Position numbers and translations under genes: made by a program
From: Sulfuritalea sp.
Lineage (GTDB): Bacteria > Pseudomonadota > Gammaproteobacteria > Burkholderiales > Rhodocyclaceae
Assembly: GCA_016710465.1 (NCBI GenBank)
Contig: JADJVS010000014.1
Span: 1,054,001-1,118,000 of the forward strand
Reading direction: 5' to 3'
DNA: 64,000 nucleotides
The notes under the pieces: model-generated
Database searches by the model: none
What the model saw: only the letters and a program-made list of their open reading frames with translations
What the model was told of the DNA's origin: nothing
Part shown: positions 17,607-28,338 of the stretch, piece by piece
Layout: each line of letters begins with the position of its first letter
Numbering within the stretch: position 1 is the stretch's first letter

Positions 17607-18581
17607 TTAAGCCAAGGCGGGATCGGCCGCAAGCGGCGCGTCGACGGCCCAGAAGTAGGTGCGGTTGACCTGGTCCGCAATGCCGTAGACGCGTTCGAGG
17701 TAGGCCGTCAGGTACTCGTGCAGGCCGGCGACCATGATGTCGTCGATGATGCCGTAGCGCAACTCGGCGTCGAGCAGGCCGGTGCGGCGGATCAGCTCCC
17801 TGGAACGCGGGCCGCCGAGTTCCTGCGCCAGGCGATTCACCTCGCTGGCGCAGGCGGCCAGCGAGCGCGGCACATCGCGGCGCAGGATCAGCAGCTCGGC
17901 GACGCGGCGCGGCGTGATCAGGTCGCGATACACCTTGCGGTAGGAGGAAAGCGCCGATAGCGAGCGCAGCACCGCGCTCCACTGGTAGTAGTCGGCGGCG
18001 CCGCCGACCTCGGCCAGGCTGGGCAGCAGGATGTGGTATTTGACGTCGAGCAGGCGCGCCGTGTTGTCGCCTCGCTCGAGGAAGGTGCCCAGGCGCAGAA
18101 AGCGGAAACCGTCGTCGCGCAGCATGGTGCCGTGGGTCACCCCGCGCGACATGTGCGAGCGGTCCTTGACCCATTCGAAGAAGGCCGAGACCTTGTCGCC
18201 GGAGAGCATTGCGCGGGTGGTGTCGCGCATTTCCAGCCAGGTGTGGTTGATGGTCTCCCACATCTCCTGCGAGATCGTGCCGCGCACGGCACGCGCGTTC
18301 TCGCGCGCGTTGTAGAGGCTGGTGTGGATGCTCGACGGGTTGCCTTCGTCAAGGCTCATGAAGTGCAGCACGTTCTCGGCCGACACCAGGCCGTGGCGCT
18401 CGACGTACTTCTCGTAAAGGCCGCTGATGGTCAGCATCGCCGTCCATTCCTGGAAGGGCTTGGCCTCGTCGTGCCTGAGCAGCGCCAGGCGGTAGGTGAC
18501 GTCGAGCATGCGCGCGGTGTTCTCGGCGCGCTCCATGCTGCGCGCCATCCAGTAGAGGTGGTCGGCGGTGGAGGAAAGCAT
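17607..18581 (-). CDS. Alpha-E domain protein
   Basis: All-helical protein of 324 aa from the ATG at 18581. It begins MLSSTADHLYWMARSMERAENTA, the signature of the alpha-E domain family (DUF403), with further conserved YLERVYGIADQVNRTYF near the C-terminus. The domain has no assigned enzymatic role and is found beside circularly permuted ATP-grasp enzymes and transglutaminases. Here it starts 4 bp after the ATP-grasp gene stop and precedes Anbu by 35 bp, so it is clearly within the same operon. It may act as a scaffold or recognition partner of the ATP-grasp enzyme; this is inference. Confidence 0.9.
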   Translation of the reverse strand: MLSSTADHLYWMARSMERAENTARMLDVTYRLALLRHDEAKPFQEWTAMLTISGLYEKYVERHGLVSAENVLHFMSLDEGNPSSIHTSLYNARENARAVRGTISQEMWETINHTWLEMRDTTRAMLSGDKVSAFFEWVKDRSHMSRGVTHGTMLRDDGFRFLRLGTFLERGDNTARLLDVKYHILLPSLAEVGGAADYYQWSAVLRSLSALSSYRKVYRDLITPRRVAELLILRRDVPRSLAACASEVNRLAQELGGPRSRELIRRTGLLDAELRYGIIDDIMVAGLHEYLTAYLERVYGIADQVNRTYFWAVDAPLAADPALA

Positions 18582-18585
18582 TGTG

Positions 18586-20010
18586 TTATTCCTGCAGTAC
18601 CCAGGTGTCCTTGGTGCCGCCGCCCTGCGAGGAGTTCACCACCAGCGAGCCCTCCTTGAGCGCGACGCGGGTCAGCCCGCCGGGCACCATGCAGACCTCG
18701 GTGCCGGACAGCACGAAGGGGCGCAGGTCGATGTGGCGCGGGGCGATGCCCTGCTCGACGAAAATCGGGCAGGTGGATAGCGAGAGCGTCGGCTGGGCGA
18801 TGTACCTTTCGGGTGCGGCGACGATCTTTTCGCGGAACAGGCGGATCTCGTCCTTGCTCGCCGTCGGGCCGACCAGCATGCCGTAGCCGCCGGAGCCGTG
18901 CACCTCCTTGACCACCAGTTCGGGCAGGTTCGCCAGCGCGTACTTGAGGTCCTCGGTCTTGCCCAGCTCCCAGGTCGGCACGTTGGAAAGGATGGGCTCC
19001 TCGCCGCAGTAGAAGCGGATCATTTCCGGCACGTGGATGTACATCGCCTTGTCGTCGGCGATGCCGGTGCCGACGGCATTGGCCAGCGTCACCCGCCCGG
19101 CGCGGTAGGCGGCGAACAGGCCGGGGACGCCGAGCATCGAATCCTTGCGGAAGGCCAGCGGGTCGAGGAAATCGTCGTCGAGCCGGCGGTAGATCACGTC
19201 CACGCGGCGCGGGCCGTGGGTGGTGCGCATGAACACCGTGTCCTCGCTGACGAAGAGGTCGTTGCCCTCGACCAGCTCGATGCCCATCTGCTGGGCGAGG
19301 AAGGCGTGTTCGAAGTAGGCCGAGTTGTATTGCCCCGGCGTCAGCAGCACCACGTTGGGGTCGCCCTCGGCCGGGGGCGAGAGCGTGCGCAGCGTCGACA
19401 GCAGCAGGTCGGGATAGTGCTCCACCGGCGCCACCGCCTGGCGCGCGAAGAGGTCGGGAAACAGGCGCATCATCATGCGCCGGTCCTCCAGCATGTAGCT
19501 GACGCCCGAGGGCGTGCGCAGGTTGTCCTCCAGCACGTAATACTCGCCGCGCTTGCCGCCGTGGTCGGCGCGCACCAGGTCGATGCCGGCGACATGGGCG
19601 TAGACCTTGCCGGCGACATCGACGCCCTGCATCTCCTTGCGGTATTGGCTGTTGCCCAGCACCTGAGCGGCGGGAATGCGTCCGGCGCGGAGGATTTCCT
19701 GGTCGTGGTAGATGTCGTGGAGGAAGGCGTTAAGCGCCTGCACGCGCTGCTTGAGGCCCTGCTCGATGCGTTGCCATTCACGCGCCGCGATGATGCGCGG
19801 CACGATGTCGAAGGGGATCAGGCGCTCGGTGCCGGCATCCTCGCCATACACGGCGAAGGTGATGCCGATGCGGTGGAACAGCAGGTCGGCCTCTTCGCGC
19901 TTGCGCGCCGTGACTTCGGCCGGCATCGCCCGCAGCCACTCGGCATAGGCCTGGTAGTTGTCGCGCACCGAGCCGTCGGCGGCGTGCATTTCGTCAAAGG
20001 CGGTCATCAT
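18586..20010 (-). CDS. Circularly permuted ATP-grasp protein (type 2)
   Basis: Predicted peptide/amide ligase of 474 aa. The chosen start is the first of two adjacent ATGs at 20010 (MMTAFDEMHAADGSVRDNY), since a TTG ten codons upstream has no better ribosome site. The protein carries the DUF404/DUF407-type permuted ATP-grasp fold: YYVLEDNLRTPSGVSYMLE, VVLLTPGQYNSAYFEHAFLA, VDVIYRRLDDDFLDPL, GVPGLFAAYRAGRV and the ATP-binding VKEVHGSGGYGMLVGPTAS. It is the first gene of the four-gene Anbu cluster. Family members are proposed to ligate amino acids or short peptides, with the transglutaminase and Anbu enzymes acting on the product. Confidence 0.88.
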   Translation of the reverse strand: MMTAFDEMHAADGSVRDNYQAYAEWLRAMPAEVTARKREEADLLFHRIGITFAVYGEDAGTERLIPFDIVPRIIAAREWQRIEQGLKQRVQALNAFLHDIYHDQEILRAGRIPAAQVLGNSQYRKEMQGVDVAGKVYAHVAGIDLVRADHGGKRGEYYVLEDNLRTPSGVSYMLEDRRMMMRLFPDLFARQAVAPVEHYPDLLLSTLRTLSPPAEGDPNVVLLTPGQYNSAYFEHAFLAQQMGIELVEGNDLFVSEDTVFMRTTHGPRRVDVIYRRLDDDFLDPLAFRKDSMLGVPGLFAAYRAGRVTLANAVGTGIADDKAMYIHVPEMIRFYCGEEPILSNVPTWELGKTEDLKYALANLPELVVKEVHGSGGYGMLVGPTASKDEIRLFREKIVAAPERYIAQPTLSLSTCPIFVEQGIAPRHIDLRPFVLSGTEVCMVPGGLTRVALKEGSLVVNSSQGGGTKDTWVLQE

Positions 20011-20167
20011 GGCGGTAGCTTGGCGAAGCGAACTGTTCAAGCTTCAGCAGAAACCGTGCCCGCAAAAAACCCTTGTCGATTCAGTGCCTGGCCGGGGTTG
20101 CGGGATTGCCCATGCACCAGACAGGGGCGCCATGACGCGCCGTGGTGCATGCCTCGTCGGGGTCGAA

Positions 20168-20191
20168 AGTCGGCGCTGGAGGGACGGCGAT
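20168..20191 (+). repeat. Dispersed 24-bp repeat, copy 5 (23/24)
   Basis: AGTCGGCGCTGGAGGGACGGCGAT, one base from consensus. It directly abuts the stop codon of the cassette 2 hsdR at 20192, with no base between. Confidence 0.9.
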
Positions 20192-23100
20192 TCAGGCTTG
20201 GGCCATCTGGTACACCATGTCCGCCACAAATCGTTTGAACGATTCGTTCTGCACGAACTGCTTGTAGACCTCCGTATCGTCCTTCAGCAAATCGAGCATC
20301 ACCCGCGCTAGCGCCTTGTCGTGCTCCAGACGCGCGGCCGACGGTGTGTTCTTCTGTGCATTCTGAAATGCCTCGTCGGCCGCTACCTTGGGTGCAATGT
20401 CATCCCGAATCCGCTGGATGATTCTGTCGCCATCGGTGAACAGGGTTCCGAACTGTTCGTTGAAGCCCTTGAGGATGTTCGACAATTTATCCAGTTCGGG
20501 CTCCGGCTTGTGGCCACCGCCATCCACCGGCACCGGGCCGATTTCCACATCCTGATCTGGGAGCTGAATCGCCATCGCGGCTTTCTTTTCCACACGGTAA
20601 CTGTCCATGTCGATGGATTCAAGAATGCCCTTCGACAAGTCTTCTTCCTTCGGCGCCGGCAATTTCGGAATCAGCAGGTTGAGGTAGATGGTGAGCTTTT
20701 CCCATTCGGCATTGGTGTAGGGCAGAATCGAACCCAAGAATTCGTAGCTGCGCACAAAAGCCTTGGCCTTGCCCTTGAAATCGACCTGTCCGTCTTCGTC
20801 CAGCATCAGGTAAGTCGAAACACAGCCATCGAGCAAGGGATCGAGCGTGTCCCGGCTCTCCCCGGCCAGATAGCGGGCAACCAGCGCCTCGATCTGATGG
20901 CTGGCGTAGACCTGATGGCCATCCAGTGCGGCCTTCAGGTCGTGCAGCTTGTTCGGATCGGTTTCCTCGCTGAGGATCGTGGTCCGATAGTAGGGCTCGA
21001 ACGCCAACTGGATCACCTCTGCCTCGTTCATGAAATCGAGGACGAAGGTATCGCGCTTTTTCGGATGACTTCGGTTCAGCCGTGAAAGCGTTTGCACCGC
21101 CTTCACGCCGGCCAACGGCTTGTCCACGTACATCGTGTGCAGCAGCGGTTCGTCGTAGCCGGTCTGGAACTTTTCGGCACAAATCAGGAAACGGTAGGGG
21201 TCTTCCTGAATGCGGTCGGCAATCTCGCTTGACGGAAACCGGTTCAGCGAACTCTCGGTGACCCTCTTGCCGCCAAATTCGTGCTCGCCGGAAAAGGCGA
21301 CGATGGCCTGGTAAGGACTCTTGCGCTCGCCCAGGTAATCGCGGATGGCGTGAAAGTATTGAACCGCGCGTTCGATGCCGCTGGCAATCACCATCGCCCG
21401 CGCTTCGCCGCCGACCTTTTGCAGCCCGATCACCTGCTCGTGAAAGTGGTCCACCATGATCTCGGCCTTCAGGCGGATGGCATGCTCATGGCTCTCGACG
21501 TACTTGCGCAGTTTCTTCTGCGCCCGTTTGGTGTCGAACTCGGGATCGCCGGCCACGGTCTTGACCAGCTTGTAATAGCTGGCGACTGGCGTGTAGTTCT
21601 TCAACACGTCGAGAATGAAGCCTTCCTGAATGGCCTGCTTCATCGTGTAGCTGTGGAAGGGCCGATGCGCGGACTTGCCCTCCGCTACCGGTACGGGTGT
21701 GCCGAAAATTTCCAGTGTCTTGTTTTTCGGCGTGGCCGTGAAGGCAAAGTAGCTCGCATTGGACAGCATCTTGCGCGCCTGCATGCGGGCTTCCAGCACC
21801 TCGTTGATCAGGTCTTCCGGGTCTTGCTCGGTGTCGGCAGCGGAAAGCGCGCTGCTCATGGCGGAAGATGTCTTGCCGCCCTGGCTGGAATGCGCTTCGT
21901 CGATGATGATGGCAAAGCTGCGGCCACGATGCGCGTCGCCGATTTCTTCGAGGACGAAGGGAAAGGTCTGCACCGTACTGATGATGATCTTCTTGCCCGA
22001 CTCCAGAAACTTCGAAAGCTGTTTCGTCTTCGAGTCGCCACCGCTGCCAGTCACGGCGCCGACGATCGACGCCACCTGGGCAAACTGCTTGATGTTCGCC
22101 TGTATCTGGTCGTCGAGAATGCGCCGGTCCGTCACCACGATGATGGTGTCGAATACCGGCCTGCCGGCGCGCTCCACGCCGATCAACTGGTGAGCCAGCC
22201 AGGCAATCGAATTCGACTTGCCGCTGCCTGCCGAATGCTCGATCAGATAGCGTTTGCCCGCTCCGTGTTCGGCCACGTCGGCGAGCAGCTTCCGCGCCAC
22301 GTCGAGCTGGTGGTAGCGCGGGAAAATCTGCCTGCGCTTTTTGCGCCCGGTTTTCGGGTTTACCTCCTCGACGATCTGCGCGTAGTTCTCGATGATGTTG
22401 GTCAGGCTCGCCGGTGTCAGCAGGGTCCTCCAGAGATAGTCGGTTTTCAGCCCGAGCGGATTCGGCGGATTGCCGGCGCCATCGTTCCAGCCCTGATTCA
22501 GCGGTAGGAACCAGCAACTCTTGCCCGAGAGTTCGGTGCACATCCGCACTTCGGCGTCGTCCACTGCGAGATGCACGATGCAGCGGCCGAAGGCAAACAG
22601 CGGCTCGCGCGGATCGCGGTCGCGGCGGTACTGCTCGATGGCATCGGCCACTGTCTGCTTGGTCAGGCTGTTCTTCAGTTCGAAGCTTGCAACCGGCAGG
22701 CCGCTGATGAAGATCCCCATGTCCAGCGCCCGCATCGTTTCGTCACGGCTGTAGCGCAACTGGCGGGTGACGGAGAAGCGGTTCAGCGCATGCAGCGCGG
22801 CGGCCTTGTCGTTGCCGGCGCTCGGTGTGGCGAAAAACAGCGTGATGTCGTGGGGGCCATGCTTGATACCGTGGCGCAAAACGTCGATTACGCCGCGCTT
22901 GCCGACCTCGGCGGAAAGGCGCGCAAGAAAGGCCCGCCGCACCGGCGAATCGTTGGCCAGATCGAGGGGATCGTCCAGCTTCGGTTGTGTGGTGCGCAGA
23001 AAGGCAACAAGTTGGGCCAGATCTACGCACCACTCGCGGTTGTAGTCTTCCGCGCGGCCGTTCAGCCAGCCCGTGCCGCCGTATGCCGCAGGCGGCTCGC

Positions 23101-23194
23101 CGGTCGTCGTTGCAAGCGGCTCCGGCCAGGGGCGCCCGGTCATCGCCGTGACGATCAGACTTTCAAGCCCCTTTTCGCTGGTGTCCGTGCTCAT
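20192..23194 (-). CDS. hsdR: Type I restriction enzyme, R subunit (long form), cassette 2
   Basis: Restriction and translocase subunit of 1000 aa from the ATG at 23194. The HSDR_N nuclease domain has D159 and the E172-L-K174 of SFELKNSLTK; Walker A is SAGSGKS at 321-327; DEAHSSQGG is the DEAD-box region; ICAEKFQTGYDEPLL and LSRLNRSHP are late helicase motifs. Length and layout fit the EcoR124/EcoEI-distinct long HsdR class, so it is not a close copy of the cassette 1 HsdR. It is the last gene of cassette 2, separated from the AlbA-type gene by 256 bp, and ends exactly at a dispersed repeat. Confidence 0.94.
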   Translation of the reverse strand: MSTDTSEKGLESLIVTAMTGRPWPEPLATTTGEPPAAYGGTGWLNGRAEDYNREWCVDLAQLVAFLRTTQPKLDDPLDLANDSPVRRAFLARLSAEVGKRGVIDVLRHGIKHGPHDITLFFATPSAGNDKAAALHALNRFSVTRQLRYSRDETMRALDMGIFISGLPVASFELKNSLTKQTVADAIEQYRRDRDPREPLFAFGRCIVHLAVDDAEVRMCTELSGKSCWFLPLNQGWNDGAGNPPNPLGLKTDYLWRTLLTPASLTNIIENYAQIVEEVNPKTGRKKRRQIFPRYHQLDVARKLLADVAEHGAGKRYLIEHSAGSGKSNSIAWLAHQLIGVERAGRPVFDTIIVVTDRRILDDQIQANIKQFAQVASIVGAVTGSGGDSKTKQLSKFLESGKKIIISTVQTFPFVLEEIGDAHRGRSFAIIIDEAHSSQGGKTSSAMSSALSAADTEQDPEDLINEVLEARMQARKMLSNASYFAFTATPKNKTLEIFGTPVPVAEGKSAHRPFHSYTMKQAIQEGFILDVLKNYTPVASYYKLVKTVAGDPEFDTKRAQKKLRKYVESHEHAIRLKAEIMVDHFHEQVIGLQKVGGEARAMVIASGIERAVQYFHAIRDYLGERKSPYQAIVAFSGEHEFGGKRVTESSLNRFPSSEIADRIQEDPYRFLICAEKFQTGYDEPLLHTMYVDKPLAGVKAVQTLSRLNRSHPKKRDTFVLDFMNEAEVIQLAFEPYYRTTILSEETDPNKLHDLKAALDGHQVYASHQIEALVARYLAGESRDTLDPLLDGCVSTYLMLDEDGQVDFKGKAKAFVRSYEFLGSILPYTNAEWEKLTIYLNLLIPKLPAPKEEDLSKGILESIDMDSYRVEKKAAMAIQLPDQDVEIGPVPVDGGGHKPEPELDKLSNILKGFNEQFGTLFTDGDRIIQRIRDDIAPKVAADEAFQNAQKNTPSAARLEHDKALARVMLDLLKDDTEVYKQFVQNESFKRFVADMVYQMAQA

Positions 23195-23213
23195 CCAAGC
23201 CCCCCAATCAACG

Positions 23214-23450
23214 ACCCATCAACCAAATCGCCATCGCCAATCTGTTGTTTTTACTAACTTCGACGCATTTTTGCCGATCCGGGACCGGCCATTCATGAAC
23301 CAGCCGTTAAGTAAATCCCGACCCTGGGTTGGCGCCGGCCGCAAGCACCCATCAACCAAGCTCAGCAAATAGACTTATTAATTATCAATAGCTTAACCAA
23401 TACCAACCAGCTCCCGTCGCCTTACCCATCAACCACCCATCAACCAAATC
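23214..23450. repeat. Short direct repeats (ACCCATCAACCA) between the second AlbA gene and hsdR
   Basis: Four copies of ACCCATCAACC(A): 23214-23229, 23347-23360, 23424-23434 and 23435-23450; the first and fourth are identical over 16 bp (ACCCATCAACCAAATC) and the last two are in tandem. They fill the AT-rich gap between the AlbA-type stop and the hsdR start. Spacing is irregular, so this is not a CRISPR. They could be regulator sites or slippage repeats. Confidence 0.75.
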
Positions 23451-24913
23451 TCACGCCCAATGGGGCACATAGGCCCGCAGCTTGTCGCCGACGCCCTCAT
23501 TGACCAGACGGATCATCCCTGCCTCCAGCGCCTCCTTGATCAGGCGCGAAGCCGTGGACCGGTTCGCCGGTTCGATGCCGAAACGCGCCCGAACCGAGGC
23601 ATTGTTCAATTCCTCCCGATTCACATAGCGCAGGCAGGCGTGCAGATAAACCGCCCGCACCCGGTCCGCCTTGTCCATCCTGGCCAGCGGCCGGTGGGCG
23701 AACAGCACCACCCGGGTATGGTCCTCGGTCGCTTCCGCCAGAGGCGCGGGCAGTTGGTAGGTTTCGGTCTGGAACACGATCTTGTCCCAGCCGCTGCCAC
23801 GTTCCTCGCAAATGCCGATGCGGCGCATCAGCGAGGCCAGGCCCTCGTTACGCGAACGCGGCGGCGTATCGACGAAACGCTCAGTCGCCACCAAGGGCGC
23901 GCCGGGATTGGTGATCTCGATGCGGTCAGCAAAAATCTCCACCATCGGCCCCGTGCCGGTGATAAAGAAATCCTGGTGGATCAGCGCATTTGCCACCAGC
24001 TCGCGCACCGCCAGTTCCGGGTACATCGGCACATCGCGGCGCAAGGCCTGGCCGATCACCTCATTGGCCGGCAGCAGCCCATTCACAAAGCCGATCAGCC
24101 CCTCGAAACCGCTCGCGTAGCCTTTGCCGCCCACCTGCTCGCGCCCGCCCTCGGCCCGGCTTGCGCCTTTGTACTGGATCACGCGCATCGCCTTGCGCTT
24201 CAGCTTGGCGAAATCGTCCAGCCGCTTGGCGAACAGGATCGCGCCGAGGTTGGTGACGTCCCAGCCCCCGGCCGGGCACGGCGCAATCAGCTTGTCGTCC
24301 TCCAGCGCCGCCAGAATGCCGGCGCGGTTTTCCGGCAGGGGCCGTTCCAGCAGATCGAAGTAGGCCGGATAGTCCAGCAGCCTGAGTACCGCATCCTCGG
24401 TCTGACGCTCGTCGGCGATACCGCTTTCGAAAGGCGCCGTATCGAACAGCCGCCACAGCGCACGCTCCTTCTCCGGGAAATCCTTCAGCCGCTTCTTGTA
24501 GGTGCCGACGCGGATGAACTCCTGGCCCTTGAACTGCACCGGCTGGCGGAAGGCCCGCTCGATTTCCAGCAGCACCAAAGCCTGACCGTCGACCGCCACC
24601 TCAAAGAAGCGAAAATGGATTTTCGGCGCCAGCGAACGCAGCAGCCAGTTTTCCAGTTCTTCGTTCCCGACCTTGCGCGCGCGGGGCGAGAACGTCGTGC
24701 CCACGACCGCATGATCATCGTCGCACACGCCCCAGACCAGATAGGCGAAGGCCTTGCCCGCCAGCGCGGCCGAATTGGCCAGCGCCGACAGATATTCGCC
24801 GATCGCCTCCGGGTCGCCGTCGTTCTCCTTGAACTCGACCCACTCCGTTTCGTGCGGCAGTTTGCACAGCTCGCGCACCAGGCCCGCGAGGTAGTCGGCG
24901 GGGCGGTCGGTGG

Positions 24914-24917
<4 letters not shown>
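23451..24917 (-). CDS. AlbA_2 (Schlafen-like) and GHKL-type ATPase domain protein, cassette 2
   Basis: 488 aa from the ATG at 24917, which overlaps the stop of the SLOG gene (ATGA). Same architecture as the cassette 1 protein: an AlbA_2 domain (ETEWVEFKENDGDPEAIGEY, GKAFAYLVWGV), then ELAVRELVANALIHQD, VEIFADRIEITNPGAPLV and RSRNEGLASLMRRIGICEERG, then a winged helix and the C-terminus YVPHWA. The two proteins are clear paralogs that differ throughout, so they are not a recent duplication. Conserved placement just before hsdR in both cassettes suggests a role tied to type I restriction, not yet named. Confidence 0.86.
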
Positions 24918-26262
<1,345 letters not shown>

Positions 26263-26263
<1 letters not shown>

Positions 26264-28338
26264 CAATCGTGGCCCGTTTCGGCAAGGGCCAGTGGCCACA
26301 CAACGCCGCTGCCATGCGTACGCAACAACCAGGCTGAAACGGTGAGCGTCCAGCGGGAATCCACCATATCGTCCACCAGCAACACCGGTCCACGGCAGTC
26401 GTCGGGCAGCGCATCGACAATCAGCGAACCATCGATATTTCGCGCCTGCTGAATGCTGTTCGCCATGGTTTTTTGTTCCGGCCGATGGTCGGCTTTCCTG
26501 AGTACGGAATGAAATGGTACGCCCAGTGCCGCAGCCAACCGCTGGGCGAAATCGGGCACCAGTTCCGGATGGCGCAGCGACGGCACACAGCTTACCCATT
26601 CGGGAAACGGCTGCGGCCCCCACTCCCTTACCAGCTTTACGCATGCCGTCACTAGTTCGTCGGCGAAGCGGTGGTGGTGATACTTTCCCTCGCGCACCAG
26701 GCTACCCCAGGCGGCATCGCCCCAGACGCAAAGCACCTTGCCCGGCTGCGCGCGAAGCTCTTCCGGAATATTTCCCTTCGTGCCGTACTTAGGCATGCCT
26801 CCTGTCGGCCAACGTTTGCGCGGCTCGATCGGGAGGCTGGTCCTGCGCAGGAAAGCGATGGCATCGCGGACCAGCGCCGGATCGAGATCGGAAGGCAATG
26901 GTGGCAGGACCGGGGCGGCGACCGAACCAGGATCGCCATCCAGCGCACGAATCAGGAATTCCATGTGGCCGGCGGGAAGATCGACGTACTCCTGCATCTG
27001 GCATTGTTCCTGGCGCCGTAGTTCCGTCAGTCGTTCCGCCCGTGCCCAGAAGCTGTCACTCAGGCTGGCGGCCGTCAACTGCCACTTGCTGTCCTGTTTG
27101 GCAATGGGGGCCGGCGATTCCAGCGAGAGCAGATTGATGGTCTGGTCGATCCGGCCCTTGCGGATATTGACCTTGCCCATCAGTGCCGGAACCGAAAGGC
27201 CCTCGGGTGCCGCTTCCAGCGCCGCGATAACCTCGGCGACTTCGTCAGGCGTAGGGAAGGCACTCCTGATGAAGTAGTCGTTGATGTCGGCTTCTTCCCT
27301 GCCGCTCAACAACACCCCGTAGGCCGCATCCAGCGCCCGCCCGGCACGGCCGACCTGCTGGTAATAGGCCACCACCGACCCCGGTGTCTGGTAATGGATC
27401 ACAAAGGCCAGGTCCGGCTTGTCGAAGCCCATGCCCAGCGCCGTGGTTGCCACCAAGGCCTTCACCTCGTTGTTCAGCAATGCCTGCTCCAACTCCACCC
27501 GGCGTTCGCCTGTATCGCCGGTATAGGCCTCGACATTGAAGCCGCGGGAACTCAGCCAATCCGCCACCAGTCCGGCATCGCGCACGGTGAGCGTGTAGAT
27601 GATGCCGTGGCCGGGCAAAGTCGCAAGCTGGGCCGCAAGCCAGGCCAGCCGCTCGGCCTGGCTCGGCAGCCGCATGGTTTGCAGTGCGAGGGAAGGGCGG
27701 TTCAAATCCCCGCGCGACATCTCCAGGTTCGGCCCCAGCACGGCGGCGAGATCGTCCATGACCCGGTTGTTGGCCGTGGCCGTCGTCGCCAGCAGACGCA
27801 GGTTCGCCGGCAAAGTGCGGACGATGCGCTCCAGCAGACGATAGTGCGGCCGGAAGTCGTGGCCCCAATCCGAAATGCAATGGGCCTCGTCGATCACCAG
27901 CATGGATATCCGCCCCGCGATGCCCGCCAGCACCTCGGCGTTGAAGCGTTCGTTGGCCAGGCGTTCCGGCGAAATCAGCAGGATGTCCACCTCGTCGAGG
28001 GCCAGCGCGGCCTCGACATTGGTCCATTCCTCCTGGTTGTCCGAGTTGATGGTCGCGGCCCGCACGCCCATCCGTTCCGCCGCCGCGATCTGGTTGCGCA
28101 TCAGCGCCAGCAGCGGCGAAATCAGCAAGGCTGGGCCGCTACCGGATTCGCGCAGCAGCTTGGTGGCGATGAAATAGACGAAGCTCTTGCCCCATCCGGT
28201 TTTCTGCACCACCAGCAGACGTCCGCGTCCTTCGACCAGGTGGCGGATTGCCTCTTCCTGACCGTCGCGGAACCGGGCGTCCGCGCGACCGGAACCGATA
28301 CGCAGCAACTCAAGGGCGCGCTTGCCGTTGTAGGTCAT
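26263..28338 (-). CDS. RecQ-type helicase fused to a phosphoribosyltransferase domain
   Basis: 691 aa from the ATG at 28338, overlapping hsdS by 4 bp. The N-terminal ~400 residues are a RecQ helicase: TGWGKS Walker A at 47-52, DEAHCISDWGHDFRP at 150-164 (including the aromatic-rich loop), and QQVGRAGRALD as motif VI. No RQC zinc cysteines or HRDC are evident. The last ~150 residues are a ComF-like type I phosphoribosyltransferase: the PRPP-binding loop reads VLLVDDMVDSRW at about 652-663. Fusion of a helicase to a PRTase next to a SLOG gene is the defining oddity of cassette 2 and recalls nucleotide-centred conflict systems. What the PRTase acts on is unknown. Confidence 0.86.

Noticed and set aside
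23214..23450. CRISPR-like array of ACCCATCAACC repeats
   Set aside because: Repeats are only 11-16 bp, unevenly spaced and two are in direct contact; no cas genes are present.
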